Below are positions 60,012-64,000 of a stretch of 64,000 bases of DNA, piece after piece (the first letter of the stretch is position 1; every line of letters begins with the position of its first letter). Made by a program: the position numbers and the translations under genes. The DNA is from Lachnospiraceae bacterium. GTDB lineage: Bacteria > Bacillota > Clostridia > Lachnospirales > Lachnospiraceae. Location of the stretch: contig CAJTDD010000003.1 in assembly GCA_910574885.1 (NCBI GenBank), positions 1-64,000 of the forward strand, written 5' to 3'. The notes beneath the pieces were generated by a model. The model did no database searches. It saw only the letters and a program-made list of their open reading frames with translations, and had not been told where the DNA came from.

Positions 60012-61468
60012 TGGGCAGCTTATATGACAGGCTATCGGAGTATGGAAGGTCGGATTACTATGGTTTTCATATGCCGGGGCATAAGAGGCGGCTCAATATG
60101 CTGGGAGACGAGCCAGCCTTCGCTATTGACATTACGGAGATTGAAGGGTTTGACGACCTTCACCATGCGGACGGGATTCTGAAAGAAGCTCAGGAACGGG
60201 CGTCGAAGGTGTACCATGGGGATGAGACACATTTCCTCGTTAATGGGAGCAGTGTGGGAATCCTGAGCGCCGTTGCAGGTGTGACGCGAAGAGGTGATAC
60301 GATACTTGTGGCAAGAAATTGCCACAAGTCTGTGTATCATGCCATAGAGATGAATGGATTGAACCCGGTGTATCTGGCACCGGGATTTCATGTGTCAGAG
60401 TATATGAATACGGAGATTTCCGCGGAAGATGTCAGGATCGCTTTGGAGAAGAATCCTAAGATTCGGGCAGCCGTGATTGTGTCGCCGACTTATGAAGGGG
60501 TGGTGTCGGATGTGGAAGCAATATCGGAAGCGGTCCATGAGAAGGGAATACCAGTTATTGTTGATGAAGCCCATGGAGCGCATTTTGGATTTCATCCATA
60601 TTTTCCGGAGAATTCTAACCGGAAAGGTGCGGATATCGTGATTCACAGCCTGCATAAGACGCTTCCGTCATTGACCCAGACTGCCCTTCTGCATATGAAT
60701 GGAAGTCTTGTCAGGCGGGAGAGGGTTCGCAGATATCTTCATATGCTCCAGAGCAGCAGCCCTTCTTATGTGTTGATGGCAAGTATAGATTCCTGTATTG
60801 ATCTTCTCGAAAATAGAAGAGATGAGCTGTTTGTGCCTTATGCAAAGAATCTGCAAAGACTCAGGGAAGAGCTGGCGGGGCTTAGGAGGCTGAAACTGGT
60901 GCATACGAATCGGTATGATCCTTCTAAATTGGTGATTTCTGCGGGAAATACAGGACTTACGGGGAGGGACCTTTCCCGGATTTTGCTGGAAAAATATCAT
61001 CTTCAAATGGAGATGTCGGCTGGCGGGTATGCGCTTGCCATGACGTCCGTCGGGGATACGCCGGAAGGTTTCCGAAGGCTTAGCTGTGCCTTGAAGGAGA
61101 TAGACGGCTCTTATCCGTCAGAGGAAAGGAACTGGAAAGAAGATGTAAAGGTCCACAGAGAGGAAAAAGCAGCGGGAGATTTGCGGAAAAGGAAGAATAT
61201 TCCTTGCCTTCCGCCCCCTGATATGGTATATAATAGTTCGGAAATACAAGAGATGGATTGTCCGGTGGAATCCCGTCATTGGAGGGATTGTGCAGGATAT
61301 GTGTCAGTGGAGTACGCATATCTGTATCCCCCGGGAATTCCTTTCATTGTTCCGGGAGAAAGGGTATCACAAGAGGCGGTAAATGTGTTACAATGGTATT
61401 ATGAGATGGGATTTTCGATTGAAGGTTTGAAGAGGGATTCTTATATAGAGGTTTTGACGCATGGGTAA
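60011..61468 (+). CDS. Orn/Lys/Arg decarboxylase family protein (YaaO-like)
   Basis: 485 aa. PLP fold type I: YGFHMPGHKRRL at the start, HFLVNGSSVGILSAV, NCHKSVYHAIEMNG, VDEAHGAHFGFHP, and the Schiff-base Lys in HSLHKTLPSLTQ (about 218). The C-terminal domain has YPPGIPFIVPGE. Family members decarboxylate arginine, lysine or ornithine; this short form without N-terminal wing is the YaaO/SpeA type of Firmicutes. The exact substrate cannot be fixed. It overlaps the next gene by 8 bp. Confidence 0.9.
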   Translation: MGSLYDRLSEYGRSDYYGFHMPGHKRRLNMLGDEPAFAIDITEIEGFDDLHHADGILKEAQERASKVYHGDETHFLVNGSSVGILSAVAGVTRRGDTILVARNCHKSVYHAIEMNGLNPVYLAPGFHVSEYMNTEISAEDVRIALEKNPKIRAAVIVSPTYEGVVSDVEAISEAVHEKGIPVIVDEAHGAHFGFHPYFPENSNRKGADIVIHSLHKTLPSLTQTALLHMNGSLVRRERVRRYLHMLQSSSPSYVLMASIDSCIDLLENRRDELFVPYAKNLQRLREELAGLRRLKLVHTNRYDPSKLVISAGNTGLTGRDLSRILLEKYHLQMEMSAGGYALAMTSVGDTPEGFRRLSCALKEIDGSYPSEERNWKEDVKVHREEKAAGDLRKRKNIPCLPPPDMVYNSSEIQEMDCPVESRHWRDCAGYVSVEYAYLYPPGIPFIVPGERVSQEAVNVLQWYYEMGFSIEGLKRDSYIEVLTHG

Positions 61469-62048
61469 GATTTACTATATGATGGGAAAAAGCTCTTCCG
61501 GAAAAGATACCTTGCAGAAAGAACTCAAAGAAGCCTTGCCGGAACTAAAGACCATAACGCCCTACACCACCAGGCCGAAACGGGACGGGGAACGAAACGG
61601 TGTGGAATACTTTTTTGTGTCGGAGGATACATTAAATGTATACGAGGAGCAGGGCAGGGTGATTGAGCAGCGCGCCTACAATACGGTACATGGGGTATGG
61701 AGGTATGCGACGGTCGATGACGGGCAGGTAGAGCTTGGGAGTGGGGATTATCTTGTAATCGGGACGCTGGAATCTTATGGCAGGATGCGGGAATACTATG
61801 GAGAGGATAACGTAGTTCCGCTTTATATCGAAGTGGAGGACGGAGAACGGCTGAAACGTGCCATTGGGCGGGAGGAGATACGGAAGATCCCGGATTATAA
61901 GGAACTGTGCAGGCGTTTTCTTGCAGATTCCGAGGATTATTCCGAAGAGAACCTTGCAAGGTATGGGATTACCAAAAGAATCCTGAATCATGACGGAACT
62001 AGATGCTTAGAAGAGATGATAGGGGAAATACAACATGGGAAGCTTTAA
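61461..62048 (+). CDS. guanylate kinase-like protein
   Basis: 195 aa. P-loop MMGKSSSGKDTL (about 7-18), TPYTTRPKRDGERNGVEYFF as in the GMP-binding region of guanylate kinase, and a lid region. The loop has GKSSSGKD rather than GPSGVGKS, so it may be a diverged kinase. In Bacillus the equivalent position holds tmk. Overlaps both neighbours (8 and 14 bp). Confidence 0.82.
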   Translation: MGKIYYMMGKSSSGKDTLQKELKEALPELKTITPYTTRPKRDGERNGVEYFFVSEDTLNVYEEQGRVIEQRAYNTVHGVWRYATVDDGQVELGSGDYLVIGTLESYGRMREYYGEDNVVPLYIEVEDGERLKRAIGREEIRKIPDYKELCRRFLADSEDYSEENLARYGITKRILNHDGTRCLEEMIGEIQHGKL

Positions 62049-63024
62049 AGATGTGGTAGGACACAGAGACATAATCAATTATATCAAGAATGCAGTGAAG
62101 ATGGATCAGGTATCCCACGCGTACATCATGAATGGGGAAAGGGGCGCCGGGAAGAAGCTTCTGGCATATCTTTTCGCCATGACGCTGTTGTGCGAGGAGG
62201 GAGGAGAGGAGCCTTGCAATACCTGTCATTCCTGCCGCCAGGCGGAGACGGGCAATCATCCGGATATTATCAGAGTCACCCATGAGAAGCCGAATTCTAT
62301 CAGTGTGGATGACATCCGGGAACAGGTTAATAATACGATTATGATAAAGCCTTATCAGGGACCGTACAAGGTCTATATTATCGACCATGCCGATCTTATG
62401 ACTCCACAGGCCCAGAACGCACTGCTCAAGACGATTGAGGAGCCGCCTCAGTATGCGGTGATCATGCTTCTGACAGAGAATGCGGAGGCGCTTCTTCCTA
62501 CAATTAACTCCAGATGTGTCATGCTGAGGCTTCGCTATATCAAGGACAAGCTGATTAAGAAATATTTGATGGAGAGTCTGAAAGTGCCGGATTACAAGGC
62601 GGATCTGTGTACTGCATTTGCCCAGGGGAATATGGGACATGCGATTATGCTTGCGAATTCGGAGCATTTTAATGAGATTCGCGAGGCGGCGGTACATCTT
62701 CTGCGGCATGTCCATGATATGGAACTGAGTGAGATCGTGGAGGCTGTGAACAGCGTTACGGCGTTTAAGTTGGAGATTACGGACTATCTGGATATCATCG
62801 CGGTTTGGTATCGGGATGTTTTGCTGTATAAGGCGACGAGGGACATGGATACGGTCGTGTTCAAGGATCAGATTGACGATATCCGGGAGCAGGCGAGGAA
62901 GAGTTCTTACGAGGGAATCCAGTTGATTATCAGCAGTCTTGATAAGGCTAAGGCGCGCTTAAAGGCGAATGTGAATTTTGATTTGGTCATGGAGCTTTTG
63001 TTCCTGACAATGAAGGAGAATTAA
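62035..63024 (+). CDS. holB: DNA polymerase III delta' subunit
   Basis: 329 aa. AAA+ clamp-loader fold: VVGHRDIINYIKNAVKMDQV, a Walker A degenerate as NGERGAGKKLLAY, zinc Cys cluster CNTCHSCRQAETGNHPD (about 62-78), Walker B-like YIIDHADLMTPQAQNALLKT and SRC motif NSRCVMLRL. Part of the complex loading the sliding clamp. The start overlaps the preceding gene by 14 bp. Confidence 0.9.
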   Translation: MGSFKDVVGHRDIINYIKNAVKMDQVSHAYIMNGERGAGKKLLAYLFAMTLLCEEGGEEPCNTCHSCRQAETGNHPDIIRVTHEKPNSISVDDIREQVNNTIMIKPYQGPYKVYIIDHADLMTPQAQNALLKTIEEPPQYAVIMLLTENAEALLPTINSRCVMLRLRYIKDKLIKKYLMESLKVPDYKADLCTAFAQGNMGHAIMLANSEHFNEIREAAVHLLRHVHDMELSEIVEAVNSVTAFKLEITDYLDIIAVWYRDVLLYKATRDMDTVVFKDQIDDIREQARKSSYEGIQLIISSLDKAKARLKANVNFDLVMELLFLTMKEN

Positions 63025-63028
63025 TCAA

Positions 63029-63940
63029 ATGACGAGAGTGATTGGAGTGAGGTTTAGGCCGGCAGGGAAGATTTATTTCTTTGCGCCGGGAAAATATGAA
63101 GTCAATACGGGAGATAAGGTCATCGTCGAGACGGCGAGAGGCGTGGAGTTTGGTTCTGTGGTCACGGGACCTAAGGATGTGGAAGATGATAAGATTACGC
63201 AGCCTTTGAAGTCCGTGATCCGGATTGCGACGCAGGAGGATATCCGCAAGGAAGAGAAGAACCGTGAAAAAGAAAAGGAGGCATTTGGCATATGCCTTGA
63301 GAAGATCCGCAAGCATGGACTTGAGATGAAACTAATCGACGCGGAGTATACATTTGACAATAATAAAGTGCTTTTTTACTTTACTGCGGACGGGAGGATC
63401 GATTTCCGGGAGCTGGTGAAGGACTTGGCGAGCGTGTTCCGTACAAGAATTGAGCTGCGGCAGATTGGTGTGCGGGACGAGACGAAGATCCGCGGCGGAA
63501 TTGGAATATGTGGGCGTCCGTTATGCTGCAATACCTACCTGACAGAATTCGCCCCGGTATCTATTAAGATGGCGAAGGAGCAGAATCTGTCCCTGAATCC
63601 GTCTAAGATTTCGGGCGTATGCGGCAGGCTTATGTGCTGCCTGACCAACGAGGAGGAGACTTACGAGGAGCTGAACAGCCGCCTGCCGTCTAACGGGGAC
63701 CGTGTGACGACACCGGATGGGCTGAAGGGTGATGTGCAGTCGGTGAATGTGCTGCGTCAGCTTGTGAAGGTGATTGTGACGCTTGATAACGACGAGAAGG
63801 AGATCCGCGAGTACAAGGCGAAGGAGCTTAGGTTCAAGTCGAGGCGGAGGAAGAAGGATATGAAGCTGTCCCGGGAAGAACTGGCGGAGCTTAGGGCGCT
63901 GGAAGAGAAGAACGCGGCGTCGAAGCTGGATGATGAATGA
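63029..63940 (+). CDS. ricT: PSP1 domain protein RicT (YaaT)
   Basis: 303 aa. PSP1 C-terminal domain (about 60-145) with ETARGVEFGSVV, then the Cys-rich region GGIGICGRPLCCNTYLTEF and GVCGRLMCCLTNEEETYEEL. In Bacillus RicT forms a complex with RicA and RicF that binds Fe-S clusters and supports mRNA maturation by RNase Y, competence and sporulation. A basic and acidic tail ends it. It starts 4 nt after holB. Confidence 0.93.
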   Translation: MTRVIGVRFRPAGKIYFFAPGKYEVNTGDKVIVETARGVEFGSVVTGPKDVEDDKITQPLKSVIRIATQEDIRKEEKNREKEKEAFGICLEKIRKHGLEMKLIDAEYTFDNNKVLFYFTADGRIDFRELVKDLASVFRTRIELRQIGVRDETKIRGGIGICGRPLCCNTYLTEFAPVSIKMAKEQNLSLNPSKISGVCGRLMCCLTNEEETYEELNSRLPSNGDRVTTPDGLKGDVQSVNVLRQLVKVIVTLDNDEKEIREYKAKELRFKSRRRKKDMKLSREELAELRALEEKNAASKLDDE

Positions 63941-63947
63941 TGAAGTG

Positions 63948-64000
63948 ATGGATAATAGGAAGAGCAGATATATAAAAGAGGGAGAACGCCTGGACGACTT
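63948..64000 (+). CDS. probable TrmN6-like tRNA methyltransferase, 5' end only
   Basis: Only the first 17 codons are present (MDNRKSRYIKEGERLDDL-like), cut by the window end. The phrase GERLDDL and the position right after ricT match the Bacillus yaaT-yabA-yabB order, where yabB encodes a tRNA(Val) adenine-N6 methyltransferase. Assignment rests mainly on context. The start could also be a nearby codon. Confidence 0.5.
   Translation, partial: MDNRKSRYIKEGERLDD

Overview
The window looks like the chromosome of an anaerobic, spore-forming gut Clostridium relative, most likely a Lachnospiraceae member. The evidence is the moderate GC content, the sporulation and germination genes (bofA, cwlD, a YaaH-like GH18 protein), a reverse rubrerythrin with a PerR-like repressor, DUF1858 and TSCPD proteins, a Gram-positive Flp/Tad locus with DUF5702 and DUF6382, and sortase-type surface proteins. 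No species can be named from the sequence alone.

Layout, left to right. 0-1 kb: the 3' end of a 23S rRNA gene and seven tRNAs (Asp, Val, Tyr, Thr, fMet, Phe, Lys) ending at a shared terminator. 1-9.2 kb: a lone flagellin, a LytTR regulator, a membrane-anchored secreted protein, a P-type ATPase behind a yybP-ykoY-type Mn2+ riboswitch, an AI-2E family permease and a VOC protein. 9.3-14.3 kb: a decayed integrative element between two copies of the rubrerythrin 3' end. It holds a YgiT zinc-finger protein, a MntA/HepT toxin-antitoxin set with a third small gene, a broken rolling-circle Rep gene and an integrase/GT8 glycosyltransferase chimera with an amber stop. 14.3-21.3 kb: rubrerythrin, PerR, an NlpC/P60 hydrolase with a WalR-type box, DUF1858, MecA, a structured RNA candidate and a GH18 protein.

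21.5-29.2 kb is the most unusual host region. A sigma factor appears to be fused to a transmembrane segment and a large ectodomain, but an eight-G tract splits the reading frame. It is followed by a possible regulator and two sortase-type surface proteins that share a C-terminal domain and have near-copy promoters. 29.3-31.7 kb carries Sua5/TsaC, CwlD, YaaL and BofA. 31.9-40.2 kb is a complete Flp/Tad pilus operon (TadZ, A, B, C, Flp, DUF5702, TadE, prepilin peptidase, TadE, DUF6382). 40.4-46.2 kb has a rhomboid protease, histidine kinase, HIT protein, a sigma factor and likely anti-sigma protein on either side of antisense murG, a DUF6147 protein and a TSCPD protein.

46.4-55.7 kb is a mobilizable element: tyrosine integrase, XRE repressor, excisionase, oriT-like hairpins and a MobA/MobL relaxase, followed by an AT-rich ABC transporter and two-component system that are probably cargo. 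55.8-64 kb returns to host genes: MTA/SAH nucleosidase, an unknown membrane protein, a decayed Rpn nuclease gene, glucose-6-phosphate isomerase, and a tightly packed operon of decarboxylase, guanylate-kinase-like protein, HolB, RicT and the start of a TrmN6-like methyltransferase. That operon resembles the Bacillus yaaO-tmk-holB-yaaT-yabB order.
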